The notes under the pieces were generated by a model. It was given only the letters and a program-made list of their open reading frames with translations. It was not told the DNA's origin and searched no databases. DNA of 64,000 bases, taken from positions 2,612,789 through 2,676,788 of the forward strand of contig JALMQS010000132.1 of NCBI GenBank assembly GCA_024734495.1, given 5' to 3'. Of the stretch, positions 35,301 to 47,425 are shown in pieces. The position numbers and the translations under genes are program-made. This DNA comes from Forficula auricularia. Taxonomy: Eukaryota; Arthropoda; Insecta; Dermaptera; Forficulidae. Numbering within the stretch: position 1 is the stretch's first letter; every line of letters starts with the position of its first letter.

Positions 35301-36479
35301 TGTTAAATGTGTTTTCGTTCATAACTTTACTTGAAATGTGTGCAGCCAAAATTTGGCGTGATTTGGACCAATGTACAGACAAAACATTAATTTTTTATAA
35401 ATATATAGATTGTATTCATAGAAAAAACTACATTGACTAGTAGAGTGCAAAAGCTTAAAAACTATCCCAACAGGTAAGTCTATAAAATACTTTTTTAATC
35501 TAGTATAATTTGAAGACCTGATGTGCTTGTTCTGTAACCCTATATATTTTTGATATTCGAGTTATAAATATCTATTATAATCAAAATGAAATATAGACCG
35601 ATTTAATTAAATGAATTTAATTATTTAGATTTTTATAAATTTAAATTGAAAATACTTTTATAAATTTTATGAATTATAATTTCCAAAAAATAATCACTTT
35701 TCTTACTCATCGCTGTCATTATCATCTCTTTGAAATTTTAATTCATTTAGATATGATTTGATAAAGAGAATATAATTTCGAAAATTCTTGCTCATTAGTT
35801 TTCAACCCACTACGAATCATGATAACATCATTATAATTAATCATTGTCAGGAACTCTTTGAATTCAAGATTAAAATTTGAAATCTCTCGTCGTGATTTGT
35901 AAACGATTATATTATGAGTATTCAGCTTGGCCCATTCCTCTCTTATCTTTTTCTCTCTTCTTCGATTCTTTTCAAATTGAAATTCTAATCCAACCACCTT
36001 TCAATAAGCCAAAGGGATGTATTTTTAAAAAAGAATTATTCACTGAATCTATTGCTTTTGAAAACTCACACACATTTTTATCTTTCTAGTGGTTTTTTTG
36101 TAGCGTAATATTTTATATTTGTATTTCCCTATGTCTAGTTATATTTTATGTTATTTATAAAATAATTTTGGTAAAATTTTTGGCACTGATCACATTACTG
36201 TTAAATGTAAAATTGTGTACTAATTAAATCTGATCTCTGAAAGGCCAAGGATAAAAACACACACACACTCACAGAAATAGCTAAATAGGGTAGACAAATT
36301 TAATTATTTTTAAATAAAATGTATTTTATATAAAATGATAAAACTAATTATTTTTTATTTTCTTTAAAAAATGTCATATTACAAAATATAGTCATTTAAT
36401 TAAACTCCAATCTCAACAGATTTTTGTTAGAGTTCGTGGCTGTGATGAAACTGTACTATATGTGTACCGCATTTTGTGT

Positions 36480-36605
36480 ATAACTCCTAATTGACTGAAG
36501 ATTGCCAAATAAAATTCAGGCCAAAACGTCTTATTAAAGGTGTTTTATTGAACCCAGTGATTCCATCTTTGGCTTATACCTCCTCCTTCATCTAGTACTC
36601 AACAG
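36480..36605 (-). mobile_element. Degenerate hammerhead-type repeat (P9)
   Basis: The minus strand has GATGAAGGAGG, a short loop, GCC and AAAGATGG, then gggttcaataaaacacc. It resembles the apex of the 25.6-kb foldback (GAAGAAGGAGG, ACCACCGAAAGATCG, TTGAATAAAA). It lies directly before P4 and P5. Confidence 0.4.
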
Positions 36606-36898
36606 ATTCTGTTATTTTTGTTAAAGGAGAATGGTGTAGATTCTTGGTAAAACATATTTTAATAAAATAATGAAAATTTAAAAAAATTATTAAAAATTTT
36701 AAAATATAAAAATTCTAGGTAGGTTTTCTCTTCTAACCCCTGAAGATGGGCTCATACCCTGAAATATATATAGAGTCATTCTAACAAGGATATTGTCTTT
36801 TATTTTTGTGAAACCTAACTAGAATTTTTATATTTTAAAATTTATTTAATTTTTTTTAAAATTTTTTAAATTTTCATTATTTTATTTGATTCTGTTAT
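36605..36898 (+). mobile_element. Hammerhead-bearing foldback P4
   Basis: gattctgttat (36605-36615 and 36888-36898) is a direct repeat flanking the element. The start aaaggagaatggtgtagatt carries the family signature. Arms aaaattctaggtaggttt and aaacctaactagaattttta are inverse. The start lies a few bases inside the direct repeat, so the exact TSD limits are uncertain. Confidence 0.75.
36740..36777 (+). ncRNA. Hammerhead-like motif in P4
   Basis: CTGAAGA (36740-36746), hairpin GGG-CTCATA-CCC, GAAA (36761-36764), then GTC (36775-36777) and attctaaca. The T-T juxtaposition at the base of stem II weakens it. The GTC spacing (10 bases) is longer than in P2. Confidence 0.4.
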
Positions 36899-36940
36899 AT
36901 TTTATATTACATGCTGTTTCATGTATTTTTATTTGTTAAA

Positions 36941-37112
36941 GATTCTGTTAAGGGAGAATGGTGTGGGTTCTTGGTGAAACATTTTTAATAGAGCAAAGAA
37001 AATTTTGAAAATTTTTTTATTTAGAAACTTTTTAGTTTAAAATTCAAAATCCCAGGTAGGTTTCACCTAAATAAAAGATCCGATGCTTGTTTAGCACGAC
37101 TCTCGTGTGTCA
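36941..37112 (+). mobile_element. Truncated P-family copy P5, in tandem with P4
   Basis: A third gattctgtta (36941-36950) precedes agggagaatggtgtgggttc. The left arm runs to gcttgtttagcacgactct, the stem I side of the P2 minus-strand core, and then breaks off. P4 and P5 lie head to tail about 330 bp apart. Confidence 0.7.
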
Positions 37113-37184
37113 TGTAAAATAAATATGACAACAAATTTGATCTGCCTTTTTAAATCCTTTGTAAAAACATTTCTGACCTTCCCC

Positions 37185-37275
37185 TTTTTCCCGATTTGCA
37201 ATCCTTCTTCGCTTTTTTGCTATCCACCAACAAATTTGTCAATTTATTTATCTCTATGACTTTGGAAGAATGGAA
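37185..37275 (-). pseudogene. Dispersed peptide repeat, copy 5
   Basis: The minus strand reads VIEINKLTNLLVDSKKAKKD, the most divergent copy; similarity is clearest over the first ten residues. Confidence 0.3.
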
Positions 37276-39368
37276 ACCCTAAACTTTCTACTTTTTCATA
37301 TTAATTGAAAATCGTCCACAAACATGTATTCAGTTGAAAGTGTATTAAAATAAATGTATTGAAGTTTTTAATTAAATTATGCCATTTAGGGAATGTAATT
37401 AATTTCGATCTTGTCTTAATATGTACACATTCGTGGTTCTACAAGAAAACCATGTATCTAACGTTCCAATTTTCAGTAATGTTGATTAAATTATCATCTC
37501 GCGGCAACGAAACCTTACCTTTTTGCACTTAACTAATAAAATATAAAAGAAACGATTTCTACGATGATTAAAATGAATCCATTACAAATCTGAAGGGATT
37601 AAATCAAGTGGAAAAGATAAATTCTGAAATTCATTTAAAGCTAATCCTCTTTAAGTAATTTACTTATTGTGTTATATATGCGAAACGTGTTTAATTTATC
37701 GTAAATAATTATAAGTTTTAACCTTAGAAAAGGGGATGGTGAACGAGTTCACAAGCGGGGCATTATTTCCTTGAACAAAAGCACCCCGCCTCCCGCCAAA
37801 TGTCCAAATTTGAACCTCTCTCATTTAATAAGGGTGTAATTTCATCTCAAGCTTGGCAAGGCTTTTGATTGATTTCCGCCTACAACCCCTTTTCTATCAA
37901 GAGATAAATAATGCAATTCCGGCATATCAACAATTTAAAAGATCAATTTTCCACCAAGTCGATCCTTAGAAAGCGTCAAAATCATTTTAATAATAATAAT
38001 TGAAAGTGATCGATCTTTACGTTTTGTTTTTTTGTTTGGTATGTGTGAAATTGAACGTTGCCAAACGGTTATTAGTATAAATCCATCAACAAACTGAAAG
38101 ATTTGATGGTGGTTCGAAATTAAAACTTGTTTGTGCTTCTCTGTCCTATAAATATTCAAAAGAAAGCTATAATTACTAATCAATTGGCCCACCCATCCCA
38201 TTGGGAGGCGCGTCATCCCGATCCCTCTCTCGTTCCATTGTCTCATCCGAACAAAGATCGTTCTCCGGAGGTAAGATGGCTTTGAAATCTCATCCGAATT
38301 TCAATCTGATCCCTCCGAATCTCACATGTACCTACTCTTATCACTCAAGTTAATCACACATCAACATCTCCATATCAATGTAGTTTGACACTCCTAAACA
38401 TTCCGTATAACGTTTTCGGTCGCATTAAATGCTAAGAATTTCATTCATTCGAGAGATTTAATAGCCGTGAAAATAGGAGGGGAGGTGTATAAATGGCTGA
38501 AGGAAACACTTTGTCTTGCTATCCGGGTGTAATCATATAAAAGAAAGTGAATGGAGAAAACGATATTCGATTTTCAGATTTTAAAAAGGATTTTTGTTGT
38601 TGCCATCTCCCGGGAGGCCGAAAGGGTTTTTTAGTATGTATGAATGTTTGTCTGTTTTGTTAGAAAAGTCAGGTTTTCTTTTAACCTCAAGCTCCCCAGA
38701 GAGTGGTGAACCTTTTTAAAAAATATCTGATAGCAATATTCTCATAACAATTATTTGGAATTAAACATCTTAAAGGGCCAAAAGTTATTATAATCTATGT
38801 CAGATCTTGTTATTTTGTAACTTGGTTAATTTCATTGTACCCAAGATACAAAATAATCTTAGTATTCTAAAATCTAGGGCGTTGGTAAAAATTTCCCAAG
38901 CCTACTAGGCTGAGATGTTCCGGATAAGACGAGCAAGTTAGGGATCTCCAGAGTATGAGATATGGTTCATTTATCTCTGCATTAGGTACTCGGGACAGAT
39001 GATGTAATCTCTGATGACTGTCACTGGGTGATGAATAAATTCTACAAAATTATTATTAAGGCGTTTGTGTTTGGGTGGTCAGGATAATGATCTATCTAAT
39101 AAGTACATTTTTTGAGTTGAGAAAATAATGTTAAATTTAGAAACCCATTTTCTCTGATGAATGATGAAATCACTTTAAAAATCTATGCTAGATTTAGTTA
39201 TGTATTGTAGTTGAGATTTTTAGCAGGTACATAGTTCCATTCTGAATCTGTATTTATATTTTTCATTCTGACTTGAAGGCGTTTCGTTAAAAGGAATATG
39301 AATCCATCGATTTCGAGTGATGCTATAGGGGTGGTTTTGGTTCTCAATCTTTTTACTCGTAGAAAACT
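37276..39368. other. Less repetitive interval with possible splice donor
   Basis: 37735-38350 is GC-richer than average. At 38270 the sequence ctccggag/gtaagat matches a strong 5' splice site on the plus strand. On the minus strand an ATG frame of 103 codons (37935-38246) has no recognisable domain. No matching acceptor or longer coding sequence was found. The remainder is A/T-rich. Confidence 0.25.
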
Positions 39369-39638
39369 CTTTAGAGCAGCGGTATCAACCTTTATACTAC
39401 TGATACTTATAAAATAATATAGAAATAATATAGATATTAAATGTAGGTGTATGTATAAAAATGTAAAATAATGGGAATAAAAATATATATTAACTGAATT
39501 TTTACTGTTAAGTTACGATATGAAGTTTTATTTATTTGTACATATGTATAGTTTGAAAATTAATTTTGCATTAAAAAATTCTCGCGCCTTCCCTGGCACT
39601 AGTCCGTGCCTCCCTGGTTGGAAACCACTGCTTTAGAG
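39369..39638. mobile_element. hAT MITE, 254 bp, perfect 8-bp TSD
   Basis: ctttagag occurs at 39369-39376 and 39631-39638. The termini are cagcggtatcaacc and ggttggaaaccactg, inverse with one or two changes. The body is A/T-rich apart from a GC-rich subterminal block (cgcgccttccctggcac). The exact TSD implies fairly recent insertion. There is no coding sequence. Confidence 0.92.
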
Positions 39639-39760
39639 TAATGTATTTTATGAATACTGATATTGAGATGGATTTATTTTACCAATTTATCTATATAATT
39701 AAGTCCCGTGACTTTGTAGTATATATAAAAAAAAATATTTGAGAATTACATATTCGAATT

Positions 39761-41363
39761 AAGTAGATCAGGGCTGTCGAAGCGGCCCAGCACAGCAATT
39801 AATGCGGCCCGACATAAAATTATCAATCTCCTTAAAACATTGAGATTTTTATGTTAAAGGAAAAGATAGATATCTGATAGAATTTGACCCGATATTTTTT
39901 TCTAAAATAATAAGAAATTAGAAAATCACCCCAAAAGGTTTCGAAGAATAAATGGCAGATTTTCAAATTTGAATGTGAAAAAATATATCGAGATTTCTGA
40001 AAAAATAATCACAATTTTGACCCATTTAATAGATTTAAATATTTTAACTGTAAACGTTCTGATTGAATGTATGGCACTGCAATCAGACATTGAACTGAAA
40101 GAAATAATAATATTTAATATGTATCTTTATTAAAATTTCATAAAAATTATCTACCCGGAAACAAATATTCCTCGGGGCTTCACAATAATTATTCATTTTT
40201 TAGAATTATGAATTTACATATGGTACTTTATACCTACCTTTTTCATTCACTATAAATGCAAAATTATAAGCTCAACTATCAGGTCACTAAAATAACCAAG
40301 CTTAGAATAATTAAAAATTATTTTTCATCATATATTTACATTTTTTTTAAATATTTATGTGGAAAATTAATTGTTTAATTAAGTATTGAATAATTAAGTG
40401 AATTTTCTTAATTTCAGTTTAAGATCATACACGTGTTTGCCAGCTGTCTATCTAGGCTGGGAGGCTGCATTCTTTCTTTTTAGCGAGCCATTGTGCCCCG
40501 TTAAGAGCTTTCTGTAATAAATAATATTATGACAACTTGTGTCGGCTGACACTCATATGCATGTGTGTATGTGTATGTGTTGCTGCTGAGGGTAATTTGA
40601 GTTGCAACTGGAAGCCAGGCAGTTGAATACGGGATTTGCTTAAAGATGGTTGTTGATTTAAGTAACCAATAGTGATGTATTAATTAACGATATTTCAAGA
40701 TGTTTTCACGATGACCCCCTAGACACGAAAATGTATAACCCCCTTTTTGTAAATAAATATATATTAAAGAATAAATAAGTGTATTATTATTTCACCCCTA
40801 TGAGCCAAGGGGTGAAACCAGCACCCTACATTTATTATTTCAGTAATTAAAAATAATTAATCTAGAAAAATTACTAAAAAGTACGCTAATAGAATGATCT
40901 CTCTTTCTTTATAGCAGCTAAGGCAAGTATTCAAATACAAGGCCCTGTTTTAGACTAGTAGAAGATAATTTCTTAATTTCTATTAGTATAGGAATGGCCT
41001 TTTGACTATTGCACTTGGACTAATTGGATACTCGTTATTTTATATAGAGAGAACATTCAATTAATTTGGAAATGTTAAGAAATAATTAAACTCGATATAC
41101 ATATTTCTAAAAGACTTCAAATTGCTAATAGAAATAGATAAATGATTTAAAAACAAAATCCTGAAGGAAAAGAACTCAAAGAATATAATGCTATGATATT
41201 ATTATTTTTTGTCTTGGTGGATATCATTATTTTACATTATTATTAGCTATATTTTTTTATTAACAAATATCAATGGAATTAGTAGCCCGGGGCATTTGGT
41301 TTTCCTTCTAATGCGGCCCGTCTAAGCCAAAAGATTGGACAAATGGACAGGCCTGAAATAGAT
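39761..41363. mobile_element. hAT element, 1587 bp, 8-bp TSD
   Basis: aagtagat (39761-39768) and aaatagat (41356-41363) differ at one base. The termini cagggctgtcgaagcg and ggacaaatggacaggcctg are inverse at the ends (CAGGGCTGTC/CAGGCCTGTC). The subterminal motif tgcggccc occurs near both ends, typical of hAT elements. The interior is A/T-rich without a transposase frame, so the copy is non-autonomous or badly decayed. Confidence 0.85.
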
Positions 41364-42271
41364 CATATAAATAGTAAATAAAAATTTGTGAAAAGAGACT
41401 CTGACTTCTTAGCTCGACAAAAGTGTGTAAATAAGCGAATTTGTGTGTTTTGATTTTATTTAATTTCGCGGTTCAAATTGCTTATTTAATTAACATTATT
41501 TACTGATCAGATACAGTTTCTAAATGTTTACATATAGATTTTGCAACAAACGCTTTGCAATTTAAAATGTGAAATGTTTTGTAAAAGCCGAAAAACATGT
41601 TATAGGTCAAGTCAGTAGAAATTTTCTGTTTGTTCTTTTCCCATTTTGCTGGCAGACTAATGCATCTTTGACTTTATAATAATGTACCTCGGCTCAGTAG
41701 TTTAGAATCTGTTTTAGATTTGGATCTCTTTTGGAGTGACCGTATTGCATTTAAAGTGAAGTTAAAGGAAACTTAATTTTCTCTTCAGCCTTTAACTTTA
41801 ACTTATGAAAAGTTATTAACATTTTTCTTTGTAGTTACTACCTTACTAAACGTTTAAATGAAATTAAGTCAATTATATCCACTAAAATCTCATTTACCGG
41901 AAATATGAGAACGGAGAATTCATCAAAATAATAATAATAATAGTAAATTAACATGATAAATTAATCTTATAGTCAGAGAGATGAAAACTTGTAAAATGAT
42001 ATAGGTATTTTGTAATATTTTATGAATTATATAGGTATATATATTTCATTGTGTAGGTAATGTAAAAAGAAAGAGAGAGAATGAATATAATAAAATGATG
42101 TTAGATTTTTGTTAGATAGTTTGATTTAACTTTCACTTTCCTTTGGGGGATAACTTGAGAAAAAACTTTTTCATTTGTTTGTTTTTTGATATATATCTGT
42201 TATTATTTCTAAAGACCATTGTATACCAAGGATATATATAACCAAATATAAATAATATATGTAACTAAATA
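41364..42271. other. Interval with nothing assigned
   Basis: A/T-rich. At 41463 tttcgcggttcaaattgctt repeats the flank of the tRNA-like locus near 9170. No frame was recognised. Confidence 0.4.
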
Positions 42272-43616
42272 GGTGTACTCATTGCAGTGAAGAAGAATTT
42301 TGCAGCCCAACAAATTAAAATCAGTATTAATAATATAAAAATTATTGTTGGTTGTGCTTATATTCCTCCCAGTTCTAAAAATGATTACAATAGTCACAGA
42401 AGTAATTGAAATATTAATGTCAAAATATTCTAACTATAAATATATATTCCTGGGCGATTATAATCTACCAGAAATAAACTGGCTATGTAAAACACTACCA
42501 CTAAAGATTAATCCAACTAGACCTAATGAACACATAAGTTTTGTGGAATTCCTCAAGTTCCATGAACTCTCACAACATAATAACGTCCCCAATTGCTCTG
42601 AGAACATTCTCGATTTGGTTCTATCAAACATAGATAACATCATTACTCTCCCTTTTTCCCATGGTGCCACAAAATCTCCTGATCCGCTTCATCCTCCATT
42701 AAGCATAGAATTCTCAGTTATCTCAGATACCAGTTGTAATAATTATACACAATATAAACCAAACTTTAATAAATGTAATTTTGACTTAATGAACAATTAT
42801 ATAACTTCAATCAATTGGGAAATGCTATTTAGTGACGGCGATATAGAAGTATCTACTTGTAAATTTTACGATGTTCTTCAGACTTGTATCAATGAATCAA
42901 TAACTAAATCTCATACTAAAACATTTCCCAAATGGTTCACCAATGAACTCAAAGAAATTATTTCTACTAAAAAATATTTACATCTTGAATACAAATCGAC
43001 TGGCTTATATAGTATTTACCAACAATTTTCCATGTTAAGAGCACAATGTAAAAAATTGTCCGTAGAATGCTACTCCAATTATATTAGAAATATTGAGAAT
43101 TCAATAGCGAATAATATCAAGCCATTTTGGTCTTATATCAATGCTCTAAAATCAAAACCTTCTATCCCCCAGCAAATGTATCTCAATGACAATGTCGCTA
43201 ACTCAGATGCAAGTACTGCATCATGCTATTTTTTTCATGTTCTAAAAATACACTTTAGGCGGTCTGGTACCACGTCCCACCACTCAAATGGTCTGGGGTG
43301 AATATATTATGTTTATAATTGACTATAAATTATAATTTTTATAATTTCATTGTGGGTCAAAAATATTTTTTAACCCATATGTATTTTTACCGCACTCACA
43401 CCATGCGCAGTACCTGGTCCACCTGCTTAGGCCAGCCAGACTGGCCTGTACAACTATCATAGACGGTACTATTACGCATTATTTCTAGTTGGGTCAAATC
43501 CGTACTCAAAAATGTGTCACCAGCTCTTGGACTATTTTGTTAAATTGTTAATTTATTGTATAAAAATGTATTTGTAACTGGGATATCGAATAAAATAAAA
43601 ATAAAATAAAATAAAT
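42272..43616 (+). pseudogene. LINE (jockey/CR1 type) ORF2 relic, RT deleted
   Basis: The intact family protein is a cytoplasmic/nuclear retrotransposition enzyme with an APE-type endonuclease followed by a reverse transcriptase. Here the endonuclease C-terminal half and the linker remain. GVLIAVKK and VGCAYIPPSS (from 42272) lie in one frame. YIFLGDYNLPEINW, with the GD-N motif of the nuclease, ENILDLVLSN and the linker part KTFPKWF, NNIKPFWSYINALKSK lie in another frame open to 43301, so one frameshift occurs near 42400. The coding sequence breaks off after about residue 300. What follows (43300-43590) looks like a 3' untranslated region ending in ggatatcgaataaaataaaa repeats. The whole reverse transcriptase is missing, so this is an internally deleted, dead copy; the 5' end is also truncated. 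Confidence 0.88.
43565..43616 (+). repeat. A-rich LINE tail
   Basis: (aataaaat)-type repeats following the 3' region mark the probable 3' end of the LINE copy. Confidence 0.65.
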
Positions 43617-44044
43617 AAATTTGTATTTATTCAAATAAACATTTCTAAAACAAATTATTGAGAAATCATATGAAACACCCCGTCCCCAATTAGACAAGAA
43701 TTTCTAATATATTATAATGTAATTTTTTTGGAGAATTTAATACCTTAATAATGAAATTTGGTGCATGATGGGACAATGAAAAGAAACACAAATTTCAAAT
43801 AAAAGACCACAATTGTAATGCTGTTAAATCTTTTTGACGATTCTTCATAGTTCTTCAGGTTCTGTAAATTAAGAGAAATGGAATTGGTACAACTTTAAAG
43901 ATTTTTATTTGAAAATTGTTTTTCTTTTTATTATTCTGGGTAGGTACCAGTCCATTCGGAAACGGGTTTTTAAGAGGATGAAATTGAAGCTCTAATAAAT
44001 TATTTTATTCAAGTGGTTATTAGTGGTTTCCATTATTTATCCGG
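43617..44044. other. Interval with nothing assigned
   Basis: A/T-rich spacer; no frame, RNA gene or repeat recognised. Confidence 0.4.
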
Positions 44045-44170
44045 TCCAGGAGATGAGGATAAGTTTGGTGGAGTAGAGAGGCTTCAGAGGGCGAGAATAG
44101 GGTTGTTATGGTGGATGTTGATCGGAGGTGTGGGGAGGGGGTCCAGGGGATGAAGCCCCTTGACTAGCAA
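44045..44170 (-). repeat. C-rich dispersed repeat E, copy 3 (inverted)
   Basis: Minus strand caaggggcttcatcccctgg, then accccctccccacacctcc, related to copies near 9.3 and 19.7 kb. Confidence 0.55.
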
Positions 44171-44254
44171 GACTCCCGCTGAAGGTATTGACATGTATTG
44201 ATAATATAGTTCGAAAGATAAATTTGCTTAATGAAACATACATTTTTAGAGAAA

Positions 44255-44335
44255 ACCAGACAGGCGAGCGCAATACTTCTCCATTATATTCTATAGAATA
44301 TAAATGTGAAAGTAAAAATTATAAATTATCAAAAT
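44255..44335 (+). repeat. Tail of dispersed repeat C
   Basis: ggcgagcgcaatacttctcc then attctatagaatataaatgt, matching the end of the copy at 10680-11190. Only the 3' end is present, consistent with 5' truncation of a retroelement. Confidence 0.65.
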
Positions 44336-45423
44336 TTTAAATAAAGTAATGTTTTCGAAAAATCTTGATTCAAATAAATCATTATAAAAGATTATGAGAA
44401 TACTTGATTTCTATATGTATCGAATCAATAATATTCCTGCTTACACTATTTGCAAATGATGTCACATAATCTGCTTAAAAATTTCACTGGGTGTTAAATA
44501 TGACTAGGTCTCGTCAATTAAATTTATTTTCATTTATTATTAATCGTAAACCGGGACGTAAAATGGAACAAATTTCATTCATTTGTTGTATATATCGTCT
44601 CCAAATTTATTCATATTTTAATATAAAAAATTATATTTCCTCTTTGATAAATTCCCTCTATAATAGCTCTGAGGATTCTTATATTTGCTTTTGCTCAGAG
44701 GTCGTTAGAAAAAATGAGGAATATTAAATGACGAACAAAAACAATATTAAAGAAAATAATACAATTATATACCTACAATTGCTTTATTTTTTCTATGTAA
44801 AAACTTTCCGATTAAAAATATAATAATATACATATACTTAAAAGTTATTATTTCTAAAACAGTAGACGATTTAAAACTGACATGATGGAAGCGAACCCCG
44901 AGGATCAAAATATGCAGCTCATTTAGCGTAAAATTAACAAATTATAATACAATTCTTATTATATATGAATAGATGGAAGCAACGCTGAACCTTTTAAGAT
45001 ATTACTAATACTATTGAATTTAATCTGCTGAAATTTTTAACAATGAAAACATTACAAGCTTGTAATGTGGTTATATACATTTTGATATTTTTTATTTCTA
45101 GTCCCCAAAAAAATAATTTGTTGTGAAAAATTAATCAGGTCTCTTCATTAAAGCTAGAAATTACATTACCAAAACAACTTATCTACTCAGTTCTTTTCTT
45201 GAGAAAATCAGCACGAATCTTTGCAGATACACCGGAAATTTAGAACAAATTTTTGGTTAAGAAATTTGATAACGTTTTGAGACTACAAAGCCAAAATTTA
45301 TCTAAAATCGGGCAACTGAAATTATTGTAAAAGCGACGTCTCTGTCAAACCAAAATCAATCAATGAATCGCGAATCTGAGAACTGTTTGAGCTAAAAAAT
45401 CGTAACTCGTCGTAAGTGCCCAT
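44336..45423. other. Interval with nothing assigned
   Basis: A/T-rich spacer. The open frame at 44491-44727 has no recognisable domain and ordinary A/T-rich composition. Confidence 0.4.
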
Positions 45424-45672
45424 ATAGGAACCGTGCGTTAAACATAGAGGCAGTACTACTGCCGAAAGATAGCGCTCTCCTGTGTTTATTTATTCAAATA
45501 AGGAGAATCGAGGGCAAATATTGTACTATAGTATATATCATAGGTAAGAATAGTTCACGGAGCCTAAGGGGTCGTGAGCGAGTCTCTTTGTCTTGGAAGT
45601 TTAATAAATCATCCCCAAAGCTTACATTTTTCGTCTCCAGTTGGCGCTAAAGTAGTGACGCACGATCCCTAT
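45424..45672. mobile_element. Small TIR MITE, 249 bp
   Basis: ataggaaccgtgcgt and its counterpart acgcacgatccctat are inverse with two changes; tagcgctc near the left and ggcgcta near the right extend the symmetry. There is no coding sequence. The TSD is not clear (possibly TA). Confidence 0.65.
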
Positions 45673-46730
45673 TATAATTGAATTTTTTCTCATTTTCAGC
45701 ATTAATTCATTTATGAATTTGAAAAGCTAGTGGGCCTATAATCAAACTAGTTATTGGACTTAATTTTTTGGCTTCAACAAACACTTGTTGAGCATTCATT
45801 CTTGGGTTATCGTGCATGCTGAGAGACAAAATATTAGGATCTTCGTAAGCCAGAAAATTATTTTTCTTCATTAAATAAGCCAACAAAAGTTTTTTTTAAT
45901 GATATTGATAAGAGAAAAAGTTACCACCATTTAGACCTGAACTTCCCCTCTATGACGAAAAGTACAAGAAGAGATTTCAGAGGCTGAAGTTGTAGTTGAG
46001 GGTCTTGGAAAATTGTTGAATGAATCCAATTTTTGATACTGGGCGATTCCGGGTCGTATAAAATACATTTTCCTTCTAAAATTTTATAATCCTATAATGA
46101 TGTTCTTGGTTTTGATTTCATGTGGGAATTCCCATTTTTTATAAATACCTATAGGGAGAAAAGAAAATGTCTATATTTATATATCGATTTGACCAAGTTT
46201 ATTTCTTTTGAAAGAATTTTACGGAGGGTGTAGGAAAGTTTGTTGAATATTTATGGATATTAAGTATATTTTAAAAAGAATTAAGTGTTTTATCTGAATA
46301 GATAGGTAGTTAGGTAGGTATATAATAAACTCTTTAAAAAACAATTTTCATTAAATAATTCTTAAATAATTCCGATACTATTACATAATTAAGATAAATG
46401 CTTTTTTACCGATTTACTTCATTGAATTCATTTGCATTTGAAATTGAAAATCTTTATAAGCCTGTTTCTTTCATAAAATATTTCATGTAATATTTAAACA
46501 ATTAAAGAGATTTCAATTACCATAAAATTATTTTCGTAATGAGGATAGAACCAATAAGTCATCAATTGAGTTTTCCGCTAAAAAAGAGGAGTTTTTAAGA
46601 ACAAGATACGAGCCGAAGCCATTTGAAAACTGGTCAATGAAGAATAAAATCCAAATTTTTAAGATTGAGGGGATAAAGAAATTACTGTTGTTTCAAGTGA
46701 GATTCTCTTATTTCTTAAAAAAAAGTACTT
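45673..46730. other. Interval with nothing assigned
   Basis: A/T-rich spacer with a taggtaggta tract near 46310. Confidence 0.4.
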
Positions 46731-46734
46731 TTTA

Positions 46735-46800
46735 TTAAAGTAAAAGAGAAATTAAAAAAAATTTTAAAATATAAAATTCTAGATAGATTTCACAAAAATA
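46735..46800 (+). mobile_element. Truncated P-family arm (P6)
   Basis: attttaaaatataaaattct then agatagatttcacaaaaata matches the left arm of P1 and P4. Apex and right arm are missing. Confidence 0.5.
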
Positions 46801-47425
46801 CTTTTTTATACTTGACCTTCAGATACTTGTCTATTTTGAATAAAGTATATATACCTATATATGTGTGTGTGTATGTGTTGGGTAAATAAGTGTAAGATCC
46901 AGATTATAGTCTGTTAAAGTTATAAACAGTGCGGGACTTGAAATACGTGTCTCAACTATGAAAAACCCACTATAACTTGTTGGAATATAAAATTTGAACG
47001 TATAAAGAAAAGTGTTATTTTTAAGGACTCATTTATTATCCCAATCAATAGTAATGAGACTGAGATTAAAACCGGGTGGCCACGAGTTACATTTAACTTT
47101 TAAATTAACAGTGAATGATTTCTAAGAATTACAGCAGACGATACGTGTGGGCGCCATTCAGACAAGGTGGGGTCCATATATTTCTAAGACGCCTTGATCA
47201 CCATTTATTTAGGAGCATAAATATTTTTTATAGACTGACCATTTACGGATGCTGGATACAATTTATTAAAGACAATCAACATATTATTAACAATAAATTA
47301 TATTTATACAATTGAGTCATTTCATTAATCTTATCCTTTATCGATCTTTTTTCAATATCTTCCTTTATAGATATCTAGTAGTGGGTCATATCCAGAACTC
47401 CCACCTATTTAGTACTTTACTATAC
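46801..47425. other. Interval with nothing assigned
   Basis: Contains a gtgtgtgtgtatgtgt tract near 46864. The open frames at 47115-47315 and 47312-47494 have no recognisable domain. Confidence 0.35.

Noticed and set aside
37935..38246. 103-codon minus-strand ATG frame
   Set aside because: No domain and no splice or codon-use support; the plus-strand donor-like site at its upstream end makes the opposite strand as likely.
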